Origin: DASTFP01 sp963744345
GTDB lineage: Bacteria > Verrucomicrobiota > Verrucomicrobiia > Chthoniobacterales > Terrimicrobiaceae
NCBI GenBank assembly: GCA_963744345.1
Contig: CAVUTD010000006.1
Coordinates: 1-64,000 of the forward strand
Length of the DNA stretch: 64,000 nt
Reading direction: 5' to 3'
Below, in pieces: positions 54,852 through 63,806 of this stretch. Position 1 is the first letter of the stretch. Every line of letters begins with the position of its first letter. The position numbers and the translations under genes are program-made. Under the pieces are notes generated by a model. That model was not told where the DNA came from, did no database searches, and saw nothing but the letters and a program-made list of their open reading frames with translations.

Positions 54852-55485
54852 TCGCGGAACGTAATTGGTTTGCGTTCGGGCGCGCAGAGAGAAGCCGCCA
54901 CCAAGACGGTCGGACTCATCGCGCAACCGTTCCTGCGCACCTGGACGACCCGAGGAGAGATAGACCGCTTTGCAAATCGGCGACAAAGTGCGAATCAGTC
55001 GGCCTCAACACGCTCCCGCTACACCGCCGACGTTCGCTCATGGGCCTTTGCTTGAAGGATGCCAGTCGAGACGAAGGGACGAAAGGTCAAGGCCCATCTG
55101 TTTTCTGGCGTCGAGGATACATGAAGCCTATTCATGGAATGCACTCCAGGGACCCCTGGAACCGAAGCGATTTTTAGGCGGCAACCGATCCGATACCAAT
55201 TGACAAAAACTCCTGCACTGATTTGTCCAGCAGCTGTTGCACTTTGACCAGCACCGAGGAAACGCCGATACAAGATGCGATTAGGCGTTGGGCATCGCAA
55301 AAAACCAGGTCAGGTCAAACAAGGGTATCCGGAAGGAAAATATGAAAGTTATTCATGACAGCCAAAAGTCTGCCGCATCACATAGCAAGTAGCTGCTCTT
55401 GGGAAGCTACCTTTCTTTGCACGCGTCGTTGAGCATCACGGTGGGACATAGACAAGCGCCTCTCGTCAGCCCGGGCGTCTCGCGG
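54852..55485. other. 634-bp region without a recognised gene
   Basis: No domain was recognised on either strand. Short open frames exist, but none has family support, a signal peptide or a good ribosome site. Confidence 0.3.
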
Positions 55486-55852
55486 CTACGGCGCTCCTCC
55501 GCGGAAACGACCCCCGAAATGTACGGCGGCCATGCGACAGAGACCAACAAAGGTGTGCTCGGATTTCCGGAGTTCGCGTTTGGCCTGATGGGCAACAACC
55601 CAGTGGCGGGTGAGTTTTGACCTTGGCGTGGCACGCATGACAAGCGAACCTTCCGCGAGTTCCTTCTCCGCGACCCAAGGAGCCATCAGGGCGACACCGA
55701 GTCCCAGCTTCGCCAGTTGCTTCATAATCTCAAAACTCGGAATTTCCACGTAAGAAGTAAGACCGACGCCATTTCGGAGGAAAAAGTCTTCCGCTCTGCG
55801 GAAGGTGATGCTGTTGCGTTGATAAAGAAGGAAATGCTCCTCAGATCCGCAA
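55486..55852 (-). pseudogene. LysR-type regulator, C-terminal fragment
   Basis: On the minus strand a run of about 120 codons without a start reads SEEHFLLYQRNSITFRRAED, then FFLRNGVGLTSYVEIPSFEI, then MKQLAKLGLGVALMAPWVAE, then KELAEGSLVMRATPRSKLTR and HWVVAHQAKREL. This is the second half of a LysR effector-binding domain. The DNA-binding domain is gone. The fragment abuts the nitrate reductase fragment at about 55850 in opposite orientation. Confidence 0.7.
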
Positions 55853-55853
55853 T

Positions 55854-56594
55854 CCCGGGCAAGCGCTATCCGATTTTCACATCTTCCAGCTTATCGCCCA
55901 CTATTGGGGGTGTGGAGGAATGTTTACCCGGTGGTCGTCCCCGGAGGCGGTCTTTCAGATGCTCAAGGAAATCTCTCAAGAAATGCCGAACGACATCACA
56001 GGTATACGTGATTACCGGATGCTGGAAGAGTGTGGCGGGATTCAGTGGCCTCTAAGCCAAGCGGAAGCTTTCGATTACCAAAGCGCGGGCGCCGAGACGC
56101 CCATTCCTTCTGAGAGACGTCTGTTCGAGGACGGGCATTTTTTCACTGCCGATAAAAAGGCGCGTTTTATCTTCGAGAATCCTCGCGAAGCTCCGGAGCT
56201 ACCAGATGAAGAGTATCCGTTTGTCTTATTGACTGGACGCGGAACCTCCTCGCAATGGCATACCAACACGCGAACCGCAAAATCAGACGTGTTGCGAAAG
56301 CTCTATCCCAAAGAGTGTTATGTTGAGATCAATCCGCAGGACGCCAAAAGGCTTCAGGTCCAGAGACACTCTCTCGTTAGCATATCTTCCCGGCGTGCCC
56401 AGATTCGTGCGCGAGCGTTTGTGACGCCGACCGTTCAACCTGGCCAACTCTTCATCCCAATGCACTACAGCGAAGCAAATCAGCTGACTTTTCCGGCCTT
56501 CGATTCCTACTCCCGCCAGCCTTCCTATAAGTCTTGTGCGGTCAAGATCGAGGCCGTCGACGACTTGCGAAAGAAGTTTCCACCTCAACGATAG
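55854..56594 (+). pseudogene. assimilatory nitrate reductase (molybdopterin oxidoreductase), C-terminal fragment
   Basis: About 246 codons without a proper start read SDFHIFQLIAHYWGCG, RWSSPEAVFQMLKEISQE, NDITGIRDYRMLEECGGIQW, RFIFENPREAPELPDEEYPF, VLLTGRGTSSQWHTNTRTAK and IPMHYSEANQLTFPAFDSYS. This is the C-terminal third of a NasA/NarB-type enzyme, including the molydopterin-dinucleotide-binding domain. The iron-sulfur N-terminus and most of the catalytic domain are missing. MobA and a MOSC protein, both linked to molybdenum cofactor use, lie just downstream on the other strand. Confidence 0.75.
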
Positions 56595-56661
56595 TGATCG
56601 TGTGGCTAAACGCCGCGAGCAAAGGGAGAGATTGGCCTTATGGGCTGCCCGAGCTGAGAGG

Positions 56662-57255
56662 CTAAGCCTGTCCTTCGCGTCTGAAACAGTTTCCTTTCAC
56701 ATCCTGCGGCGAATTCCAATTCTCAAAGAGTTTTTTTGTCGTTGATTTGATCTCTTCGACTTGGAGGAGTCGAGCCTTCAAAGCCTCAGTGACGAGATGT
56801 TGGAAGGAGCGATCGTCGCTGACTAGGACTTGTTCGACGATGGGTAGGATGCGCGCAGGATACACAGCGGAAGCACCGTGGTAGAAGCCGTCAACACGGG
56901 GCACAACGCCAGTAGTCTCCGCTTTCCCCAGCAGGAAGCGAAGAAACTCTGTTGTCATTTCCGGCATATCCACCGCCAGCGTAACCAGAAATGCTTCGCT
57001 GGTTAGGCGCAAAGCAGCTTCAAGGCCGCCGAGCGGACCAAGGCGAGGCGAACGATCGTAGACAAGGGTCCAAGGTCCCTCCGGAAATGTCATCTCTGGA
57101 GTAACGGAGAAAAAAAGTTGATTCGGACCAAGTCGGATGAGCTTGTCGATTTGAAAACGCCAGAGGGGTGTTCCCTTGTAATCGAGGCGCCCCTTATTCA
57201 TTCCCATACGTTGCGATTGGCCTCCGGCCAGGAGAACGGCAGAGAAGTTCTTCAC
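56662..57255 (-). CDS. mobA: molybdenum cofactor guanylyltransferase
   Basis: A 197-aa nucleotidyltransferase with VLLAGGQSQRMGMNKGRLDY at the N-terminus (GTP-binding loop; K21 conserved) and LVTLAVDMPEMTTEFLRFLL around the metal-binding Asp. MobA attaches GMP to molybdopterin to form the bis-MGD used by nitrate reductase and DMSO reductase-family enzymes. The start overlaps the upstream MOSC gene by 4 nt. It lies next to a nitrate reductase fragment, so it may have lost its local partner. Confidence 0.92.
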   Translation of the reverse strand: MKNFSAVLLAGGQSQRMGMNKGRLDYKGTPLWRFQIDKLIRLGPNQLFFSVTPEMTFPEGPWTLVYDRSPRLGPLGGLEAALRLTSEAFLVTLAVDMPEMTTEFLRFLLGKAETTGVVPRVDGFYHGASAVYPARILPIVEQVLVSDDRSFQHLVTEALKARLLQVEEIKSTTKKLFENWNSPQDVKGNCFRREGQA

Positions 57256-57725
57256 TTTTCGTCGGCACGCAACAGACCATCGGTCAGGATTCTTGCGCGA
57301 AGTCCGCCGCGACCTTTCATTGCCTCCTCAGCGCCCTGGCAAAATGCCTCATTCATCCACGAGCATGGGCTGGCCTCTTGGGTTCCTTCGAATAGCACTC
57401 CCTGAATTTCGAACTCTTTGCCGATCCACGCGTTGAGGTCAACCCCCTGCGTTATCACGTTGCGCCGAAACACGCCCGGATTCTTATCGACAACCCCGAA
57501 CCTTTGGCACATTTCCTCATAGGTCTCCCGCGCAAAAAAAGTGATCTGACCTTTGTAGCCGTTCTTGTAGTCGAAAAAGCGATCTCCTATCAGGCCCTTG
57601 CCCGCGATGCATTCAACCTCCAGAACACGAACGACACGATGTGTTCCGGCAGCATGGCCGTAATGCCCAAAGAAGTTGTGCCCGGGCGAGATGTAAATGC
57701 AGTCGATTCTCGGCTTGGAAGCCAT
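57252..57725 (-). CDS. MOSC domain-containing protein
   Basis: A 157-aa protein with ASKPRIDCIYISPGHNFFGH, AGKGLIGDRFFDYKNGYKGQ, DKNPGVFRRNVITQGVDLNA and GTQEASPCSWMNEAFCQGAE, with the Cys typical of MOSC sulfur-carrier domains. MOSC domains process molybdenum cofactor sulfur or moieties of related enzymes. The ATG at 57725 is chosen over 57806 because the first 27 residues of the longer frame are not family-like. It overlaps mobA by 4 nt. Confidence 0.85.
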   Translation of the reverse strand: MASKPRIDCIYISPGHNFFGHYGHAAGTHRVVRVLEVECIAGKGLIGDRFFDYKNGYKGQITFFARETYEEMCQRFGVVDKNPGVFRRNVITQGVDLNAWIGKEFEIQGVLFEGTQEASPCSWMNEAFCQGAEEAMKGRGGLRARILTDGLLRADEK

Positions 57726-58093
57726 AATTAATTGTAGCGATTCCGGCTGGATTTTCTGCGATTTTCTTCTTCGAAATGAAAAGAGCGATTGGCGCGGAAA
57801 TTTCACGCGGCCTCAGATGAATCCGCTCTCGCTGGTGAAACAAGGGCGCTTGCCACGACCGAGCACGAGAAGATCTAAGTTCTCTTGTGGTCAGGAGAGA
57901 GCTTCGGGTAGTCATTGGTTTTCGACGCAGCCTCATTGTGCTTGTTCCCAATGACGTTAGCTTGATTTTCGGGGAATCGCGGAGCGGCAATCTCCTTATG
58001 AGCAGAGCGGCGGCCAAAGTCATTCATGGGCGCCCGATATTCCACAGCATGCGAAAGCCCAATCTATTGCTGCGCCGATTTTTCCACCAATTG

Positions 58094-59086
58094 ATGGAAA
58101 TTGTGCATCAAAGATTCAAAAGTCCTTCAACTTCGGCCGGTCGAGCTGCGCTGCTCTTGCCGGCGATGCTTTTCGCTGGGTGCGTAGACCATTACCTCCT
58201 GCATTCTCGATCGCCGCCAGCAGGCGCACAGCACTGGAGTGAGAAAGCAGTCTTCGGCGATTTGTTGATACGGCTAGAGTGGGTGCGCCCCGCGGGCGCA
58301 GGACCGCTTCCCGCAGTCATCGTCCATCCTGAGGCGGGACACACAGCCGTGGAGATGCGAGGGGTGCTCCACGATTTGGCGAAGGCAGGCTATCTCGCCG
58401 TGGCGGCCGACTACCAACGTCGTAAGGGAACCCGTTGGCGCGAGAGCCTCTTGCCATGGCGTAGTCCTGACGACCCGCTTCGCGTCATCGATAAGGTTCG
58501 CGCTCATCCCGGTGTGGATGCACGTCGTATCGGTCTCCTCGGGTTTTCGCAGGGCGGCGTGCTCAGCCTTCTCATCGCCGCTTATGATGGTCGCGCCTCC
58601 GCCGTTGTCGCGTACTATCCTGTCACTGATTTCGAAAATTGGCTGGAGGCAAGAGGCAGCGCATGGGGAAGACGGCTCGTCTTTCGTTTGATCCGTATCG
58701 GCTTTCGGCGGGCCAGTGGCGCTCGAAGCGATGCAGATTTGCGAACTCTCCTTCGTCACGCCTCGCCATTGCGCCAGGTGGAGTCTATCCGGGCTCCCGT
58801 GCTGCTCGTGCATGGCGACCGTGACAACTCGGCTGGCGTCGAGGAGTCGCGGCGTCTCGCGCGTCGACTGGCGGAGTTGGGGCGTTCCGTCGAACTCCTC
58901 GTGCTTCCCGGCGCCGGTCATGTTTTCAACTTTCGCGATCCGGCACAAGCCAAGCTGGCTTGGAATGCCACTCTCGTCTTCCTTGCGCGCAACTTGCGCT
59001 CTAAAGAGCATGGACACATTCCCGCGAAACCAGCCTCGCCTATGGAGCGCCGCCGGCGTGCCATCGATGTAGAACGACAACGCTGA
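58094..59086 (+). CDS. alpha/beta hydrolase (dienelactone hydrolase-like), probable lipoprotein
   Basis: The protein has a lipobox-type signal (AALLLPAMLFAGC) and then a hydrolase domain: AVIVHPEAGHTAVEMRGVLH, the nucleophile elbow GLLGFSQGGVLSLLIAAYDG, the Asp in PVLLVHGDRDNSAGVEESRR and the His in LPGAGHVFNFRDP. The Ser-Asp-His triad is complete. The family resembles dienelactone/acetyl-esterase-type hydrolases; the substrate is unknown. The frame is open from 57887; ATGs at 58049 and 58094 are possible starts, and 58094 gives the most compact signal peptide. Basic tail (MERRRRAIDVERQR). Confidence 0.82.
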   Translation: MEIVHQRFKSPSTSAGRAALLLPAMLFAGCVDHYLLHSRSPPAGAQHWSEKAVFGDLLIRLEWVRPAGAGPLPAVIVHPEAGHTAVEMRGVLHDLAKAGYLAVAADYQRRKGTRWRESLLPWRSPDDPLRVIDKVRAHPGVDARRIGLLGFSQGGVLSLLIAAYDGRASAVVAYYPVTDFENWLEARGSAWGRRLVFRLIRIGFRRASGARSDADLRTLLRHASPLRQVESIRAPVLLVHGDRDNSAGVEESRRLARRLAELGRSVELLVLPGAGHVFNFRDPAQAKLAWNATLVFLARNLRSKEHGHIPAKPASPMERRRRAIDVERQR

Positions 59087-59258
59087 ACTGGCGCCAGGTC
59101 AGGGGATCAACTATGCTCTCTTTCCGGACGAGAGTGGCGCGGGAAAGCAGCTCTCTTCACCGGACAAAACTTGTAATCAGGCTATTGTACGGGCATCGAG
59201 CAGATGTGAACTCTTCAGCATCCCTCAGGGGCGGTGAGGAGAGGTTAGAAGAATTTTC

Positions 59259-60206
59259 ATGATACAAGAATCAGCAGAGTTAATAGCTCTTGTCGGAGCG
59301 ACTGGAGCCATAGGAAAGAGCGTTGCGTCATCGCTTCGCCAGAGTCACCCTTACCGCGCTATCGGTCGGGACCGATCCGGGTTGCAGAAGACGTTCGGCG
59401 GCGATCCGCGAGCTGAGATCACAGTCTGGGATCCGGCGCAAGAGGATTCTATCAGAAGCGCTCTGCGGGGAGCAACCGCCGCCGTATACACGGTTGGCGT
59501 GCCGTATACCGACTTTCATCTTCATCCCGTTCTGATGCGGCGAGTTCTTGACGCGGCGATCGCCGAGGGGCTGGAGCGCCTCATCCTTATCGGAACACTT
59601 TACGTCTTCGGTTTGCCGCGCAGCGCGCGCGTGACCGAAGACCATCCAAGAGATCCGCACACCTTCAAGGGGAAGAAGCGAAAGGAACAGGAGGACCTTA
59701 CCTTGGCCGCTCACGCCACCGGCAAGATACAAACAACGATTCTGCGCCTTCCTGATTTCTACGGTCCCGGTGTTGAGCGAAGTTTGCTGAGCGATCTCTT
59801 TGTCGCAGTGAAGCAGAACCGAAGGGCCAAACTGATAAGCCCGATCGACCAACCACACGAGTTCGTGTTCGTCCCAGACGTAGGCCCGGTGGTGACAAAG
59901 CTGCTTGGCACTCCGAAAGCTTTTGGGAGGGCGTGGAACCTCGGTGGAGCCGGTGTGACCACGCAGCGTGAGCTCGCGCAGCTAGCCTATGGAGGGCGTC
60001 CCCGCTACGTCGCGGTCAACAAGACAATGCTTCGTCTTTTGGCTCTTTTCGATCCCTTCATCCGAGAGTTCCTGGAAATGCACTATTTGTTGACTGACCC
60101 TCTTATCGTTGACGACTCTGCGCTTCAGCAACTTCTTAGAGACATTCCTAAGACATCCTACGCCGAGGGAGTGCGGCAATCTTTAGATGGAACGAGAGTG
60201 CGTTGA
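59259..60206 (+). CDS. NAD-dependent epimerase/dehydratase family protein
   Basis: A 315-aa extended-SDR protein with the dinucleotide-binding loop GATGAIGKSV (residues 13-22), a long substrate region (EGLERLILIGTLYVFGLPRS, AHATGKIQTTILRLPDFYGP) and an FNLGGAG-like RAWNLGGAGVTT motif. The YxxxK catalytic pair is not obvious, so it may be a reductase-like or atypical member. It is preceded by GAGGAGAGGTTAGAAG, a purine-rich ribosome-binding stretch 12 nt before the ATG. Confidence 0.85.
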   Translation: MIQESAELIALVGATGAIGKSVASSLRQSHPYRAIGRDRSGLQKTFGGDPRAEITVWDPAQEDSIRSALRGATAAVYTVGVPYTDFHLHPVLMRRVLDAAIAEGLERLILIGTLYVFGLPRSARVTEDHPRDPHTFKGKKRKEQEDLTLAAHATGKIQTTILRLPDFYGPGVERSLLSDLFVAVKQNRRAKLISPIDQPHEFVFVPDVGPVVTKLLGTPKAFGRAWNLGGAGVTTQRELAQLAYGGRPRYVAVNKTMLRLLALFDPFIREFLEMHYLLTDPLIVDDSALQQLLRDIPKTSYAEGVRQSLDGTRVR

Positions 60207-60440
60207 TCTCGTCTTGCACACCCTCACGTTGAAGCGGCTCGGCTTGTTGAGGCTGTTATCTGGCGAGCCGAGCGGCATCGCCAACTATGAAAGCAGCGGG
60301 CGGCGACATCTCGAATCAGAATTCCATCTACGCTCGGCTGGCGAAGGCGCTCGCCTCTTGGCCGGGTGAGATGCAAATTCGGCTCGGAGTCGAATCTCAG
60401 CGCACATGCGGAAAGCAAAGGTGAAACAGGGGAAAAACAC

Positions 60441-61229
60441 TTGATCGGCGCGATTTCAGGAGATGTCATAGGATCGGTGCATGAAGGCGCGCCGCCGAAG
60501 GCCAAGGACTTTCCGCTCTTCGTGCCCGGCTCAACATTTACTGACGACACCGTCCTTACCGTTGCTGTCGCCAGCGCCATCCGCGAGGGTATCGATTTCA
60601 ATAGCTCACTTCGGCGATGGGGAAGGCGCTATCCGTACGCTGGATATGGGAGCTGGTTCTGTGACTGGCTCTTCAGCGAAGGCGCTCTCCCCTACAACAG
60701 TTTTGGAAATGGCTCGGCAATGCGGGTTTCACCGATAGGCTGGGCGTTTGATGATCTCGACGTTGTGTTACGTGAGGCGGCTCGCAGCGCGGCGATTACC
60801 CACAACCATCCCGAAGGAATCAAAGGTGCTCAAGCCGTCGCCGCCGCAATATTTCTTGCCCGCAACGGTCAAGGGAAGGACAAGATTGCCGCTTTGCTAT
60901 CCGACCGCTTTGGCTATGACTGCACAGCGGACCTCAGGGTTTTCCAACAGCGCGGAGGCTTCGACGTCACGTGCCAGGGAACGTTGCCCGCGGCGGCGGC
61001 GGCATTCCTGCACTCAACCGATTTTGAGGACGCCGTGCGCAACGCTGTCTCCTTCGGTGGTGACGCGGACACACTGGCCTGCATCGCCGGTGGGATCGCG
61101 GAAGCGCACTACTCTGGAGTGCCGGACAGAATTCAGGCGGAAGTGTTCGCCCGACTGGACAGAGCACTGCTCAACGAAGTGATCGCCTTTGCCCAGTTCT
61201 ACGGAATTCCGCTCGCTGACGAAACCTAA
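60441..61229 (+). CDS. ADP-ribosylglycohydrolase family protein
   Basis: A 262-aa protein beginning MIGAISGDVIGSVHEGAPPK, the family start. FTDDTVLTVAVASAIREG carries the metal-binding T34-D-D-T37 motif, and the C-terminal FGGDADTLACIAGGIAEAHY supplies further Asp/Thr ligands. It removes ADP-ribose from modified targets or hydrolyses related bonds. TTG at 60441 is the likely start because AGGGGA lies 8-14 nt before it and the conserved fold begins at once; the longer frame from 60366 has no support. Confidence 0.88.
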   Translation: MIGAISGDVIGSVHEGAPPKAKDFPLFVPGSTFTDDTVLTVAVASAIREGIDFNSSLRRWGRRYPYAGYGSWFCDWLFSEGALPYNSFGNGSAMRVSPIGWAFDDLDVVLREAARSAAITHNHPEGIKGAQAVAAAIFLARNGQGKDKIAALLSDRFGYDCTADLRVFQQRGGFDVTCQGTLPAAAAAFLHSTDFEDAVRNAVSFGGDADTLACIAGGIAEAHYSGVPDRIQAEVFARLDRALLNEVIAFAQFYGIPLADET

Positions 61230-61376
61230 AGATAGCCAGCCGAAGAGTGACGGAACTCGTTCTCATCATGAGCTACTCCCAATCAATCGTGCGCTCAAAC
61301 CCGCGTTAGAACGTTCCTCAATCTGGCGAGACCGGTCGCTTGTTGTGCTACTTCAGTCTACGCCCAAACATTAACT

Positions 61377-62040
61377 ATGATCACAAAGCGGTCGATTTTG
61401 CTGTTTACCTATTTCATGCTAGCGGGAAGGCTGGCCCTAAGCTGCGATCTGAAGATGAAAACTTCGATAGCTTCCCCGGAAGAAATCCGCGCCTTTTTTC
61501 GAAGCAAGAAAATGCAAGTGCTTACGTTCCTGGGCTATTCTGGCGCCGGATACGAGAATCAAGCGGTGATGCTTGAGGAAGCCTCCCGCGCTCTGGACAA
61601 GTTTGATCCGCAGACGACAATCGTCAACATCGGTGCCACTTGCCGAGGGCATCGGTGCAGTGTATGAACTTGCCAAGCGGAAGGGATTCTTCACTACCGG
61701 AATCGTGTCGACGCAGGCTAAAGAGAGCAAGGTCCTGCTATCGCCCTGCGTTGATGTCGTCTTCTTCGTAAATGATCCCACTTGGGGAGGGTTCATCCCA
61801 GGGACGAAGACTCTCTCACCGACCTCAACGGCGATCGTGGAGAACAGTAACATCGTTGTTGCAATCGGCGGGGGAGAGGTGGCGAGAGACGAGTTGATCG
61901 CCGCGAAGCGTTTGGGCAAGCAGGTTCAATTCATTCCCGCAGATATGAATCATCAAGTCGCGCGCGACAAAGCTCTTCAGAAAGGCAAACTTGCGCCTAC
62001 CGAATTTCGTGGGCCGGCCGGAAGTGCTGCTCTCGAATGA
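61377..62040 (+). pseudogene. LOG/SLOG-like nucleotide-binding protein, frameshifted
   Basis: The first frame starts with a hydrophobic stretch (ILLFTYFMLAGRLALSC), then VLTFLGYSGAGYENQAVMLE and TTIVNIGAT. A shift near 61635 restores LAEGIGAVYELAKRKGFFTT, VVFFVNDPTWGGFIPGTKTL and NSNIVVAIGGGEVARDELIA, a glycine-rich nucleotide site. The GxSGxG and GGG-x-x-x-DE motifs resemble LOG/SLOG proteins, which bind nucleotides or nucleosides. The N-terminal signal is unusual for that group. It may belong to an undescribed subfamily; the family call is tentative. Confidence 0.5.
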
Positions 62041-62248
62041 ACAGCCGCCTCTTTGGCTTTGCCGCACTCTACTTTGAGGACCGGACCGCTTTTGGGGGAC
62101 GACCCTCCACTAGCGGTGTTTTAAGACGATACGGTCTTGCCCAGGCGGCCGATATTATTGATCCAAGTCATTTCAAAAAACGACAGCGCCTCCTGCGAGT
62201 TGGCACGCGTTGAAAATTACGTCGGAGGTCTTAGATTGAGAAGTGCGC

Positions 62249-62557
62249 ATGGCTCTCCACAAAGTCGCAACGATTCACGATCCTCCTCCCGGCAGCGCCC
62301 GCGCGGTTCAGGTGGCCGGCAGGTCCATCGCGCTATTTAACGTTGAGGGAACGATTCACGCCATTGATAATGATTGCACGCACGACGGCGCTCCTCTTAG
62401 TGAAGGCACCGTGGACGACGGGTGCGTGGTATGTCCCTGGCATGGCGCACAATTCGATCTCTCCAGCGGCAAAGCGCTCACCCCACCCGCCGTCGAAGAT
62501 GTGCATAGCTATAAAATCGTCGTGTCCGGCGAGGATATCTTGATTGAAATCGAATAG
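62249..62557 (+). CDS. Rieske 2Fe-2S ferredoxin
   Basis: A 102-aa protein with the Rieske motifs C43-T-H45-D-G-A-P-L and C62-P-W-H65-G-A-Q-F-D, which bind the 2Fe-2S cluster with two Cys and two His. It is the ferredoxin component of an aromatic-ring dioxygenase-like system, but no oxygenase subunit is nearby, so its partner is elsewhere. The ATG at 62249 fits the family start (MALHKVATIHD); a GTG at 62243 lies two codons upstream. Confidence 0.92.
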   Translation: MALHKVATIHDPPPGSARAVQVAGRSIALFNVEGTIHAIDNDCTHDGAPLSEGTVDDGCVVCPWHGAQFDLSSGKALTPPAVEDVHSYKIVVSGEDILIEIE

Positions 62558-62573
62558 CGGCGCGGAGCAGCGC

Positions 62574-63716
62574 TCAATCCGGCTGCCTGTCTTCTGGCGG
62601 GCTGGCTCTCAACTCCAGTTCAAGCTGAGCGCCCTCGAGTGTGACCTTTGTGCCAAGATGACGGCTTTCGCGGTTCAGCACTCCAGCTAGCCACGCGGCA
62701 TCGACGATCGAAGCCCGCCGAAGGCTGAACCGGAAGATCTGAAGGGGGACCATCCGAAGCCGAATCAAACGACCGCTTCTGCCGTCCAGTGTTGGGAAGT
62801 ACATGAGGGCCAGATCATCCCGGTAAGACTCGTTGCCCTCAATGCCTTCGTAATCGTTAAGGAAATCTCCCGCACCGTACAGGATAAGCTTGCCTTGGTG
62901 CACTTCCAGAGGACGCGCGTGATGCGAAGAATGACCGTGGACAAGATCGACTGCTCCGGAGTCGATCAACATTCGAGCGAAGCGGATTTGTTCCTGGGGC
63001 ACGCTGTATCCCCAATTGCCGCCCCAGTGCACAGAGAAGATAACCAGGTCTTCTGAACGGCTTTCACGCTTGATAAACTTGATGGCTTCTGCCGCCGCCT
63101 GCGGAGAAAGGTCGGGAAGAAAATTGACTCCGGGAAGCTCGCCACGCGCCGCCCAAGACTTCGGAACACCAGCAGATTCCGTCGCATAGGCAAAGAGAGC
63201 TAGCCGAACTCCCGGCATGATTTCGAGGATGGCCGGCGAGGCCGCTTTGGCCGCGCTCTCGCCAGCTCCGGCTGTTTTGATGTCGGCGCTGCGCAGGGTT
63301 TCGAGGCTTTCCAGGAGCCCCTGAACCCCTAAATCTAAGACATGGTTATTGGCGAGCACGCAGACGTCGATCCCAGCGACTTTCAAGAGTTCGACGTTTG
63401 CGGGATGCATTCGGTAATGGATGCCCTTTTTCGGCCAGAAGTCGTCGCTGGTGGTAATGCTTGTCTCGAGATTGACGATCTTGGCGCTTGGTCGAATCTC
63501 GTCCAGTATTTTTAGGGCCTCTCCCCACGGATAACGGTAATCCGCCGGGTCAGGAATGGGGCCGTTTCGCTTCTCGGCTAAAGAGACGTAGGTCCGAGCG
63601 TCCTGAACATAGGATTCGAAAAGGAGCGGAGCGTTAGAGACTGCCAATATCTGATCAACGCCACGCCCGGTCATCAGGTCACCGCACAGAAACAAAGTGA
63701 TCAAGGCCGACGTCAT
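62574..63716 (-). CDS. CapA family (poly-gamma-glutamate synthesis-type) metallophosphatase-like protein
   Basis: A 380-aa CapA-like protein with LFLCGDLMTGRGVDQ near the N-terminus, AKIVNLETSITTSDDF, VCVLANNHVLDLG, SVHWGGNWGYSVPQEQIRFA and DLVHGHSSHHARPLEVHQGK, followed by ILYGAGDFLNDY. The GD, NNH, HWG and HGH blocks are metallo-phosphoesterase-type ligands. CapA is linked to capsule polyglutamate in Bacillus, but the family is broader and the role here is unknown. It converges on the Rieske gene with 16 nt between stops. Confidence 0.9.
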   Translation of the reverse strand: MTSALITLFLCGDLMTGRGVDQILAVSNAPLLFESYVQDARTYVSLAEKRNGPIPDPADYRYPWGEALKILDEIRPSAKIVNLETSITTSDDFWPKKGIHYRMHPANVELLKVAGIDVCVLANNHVLDLGVQGLLESLETLRSADIKTAGAGESAAKAASPAILEIMPGVRLALFAYATESAGVPKSWAARGELPGVNFLPDLSPQAAAEAIKFIKRESRSEDLVIFSVHWGGNWGYSVPQEQIRFARMLIDSGAVDLVHGHSSHHARPLEVHQGKLILYGAGDFLNDYEGIEGNESYRDDLALMYFPTLDGRSGRLIRLRMVPLQIFRFSLRRASIVDAAWLAGVLNRESRHLGTKVTLEGAQLELELRASPPEDRQPD

Positions 63717-63806
63717 AGTTCACTATCACAAAAGGCCTGAATCGTGCAAATTCGCGAGCAGTCAGAATTCTGGACTTGGCGCTGCACCGAAGTCTTAAGT
63801 GGCCGG

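Noticed and set aside
58274..59080. 268-codon minus-strand frame opposite the hydrolase
   Set aside because: The plus-strand frame has an intact Ser-Asp-His hydrolase; the opposite frame has no domain.
60287..60424. 45-codon frame before the ADP-ribosylglycohydrolase
   Set aside because: No family match; it ends where the ribosome site of the next gene begins and may be a leader, but evidence is too weak.
62037..62213. 58-codon frame overlapping the LOG-like stop
   Set aside because: The ATGA overlap is suggestive, but the sequence has no signal, domain or composition support.
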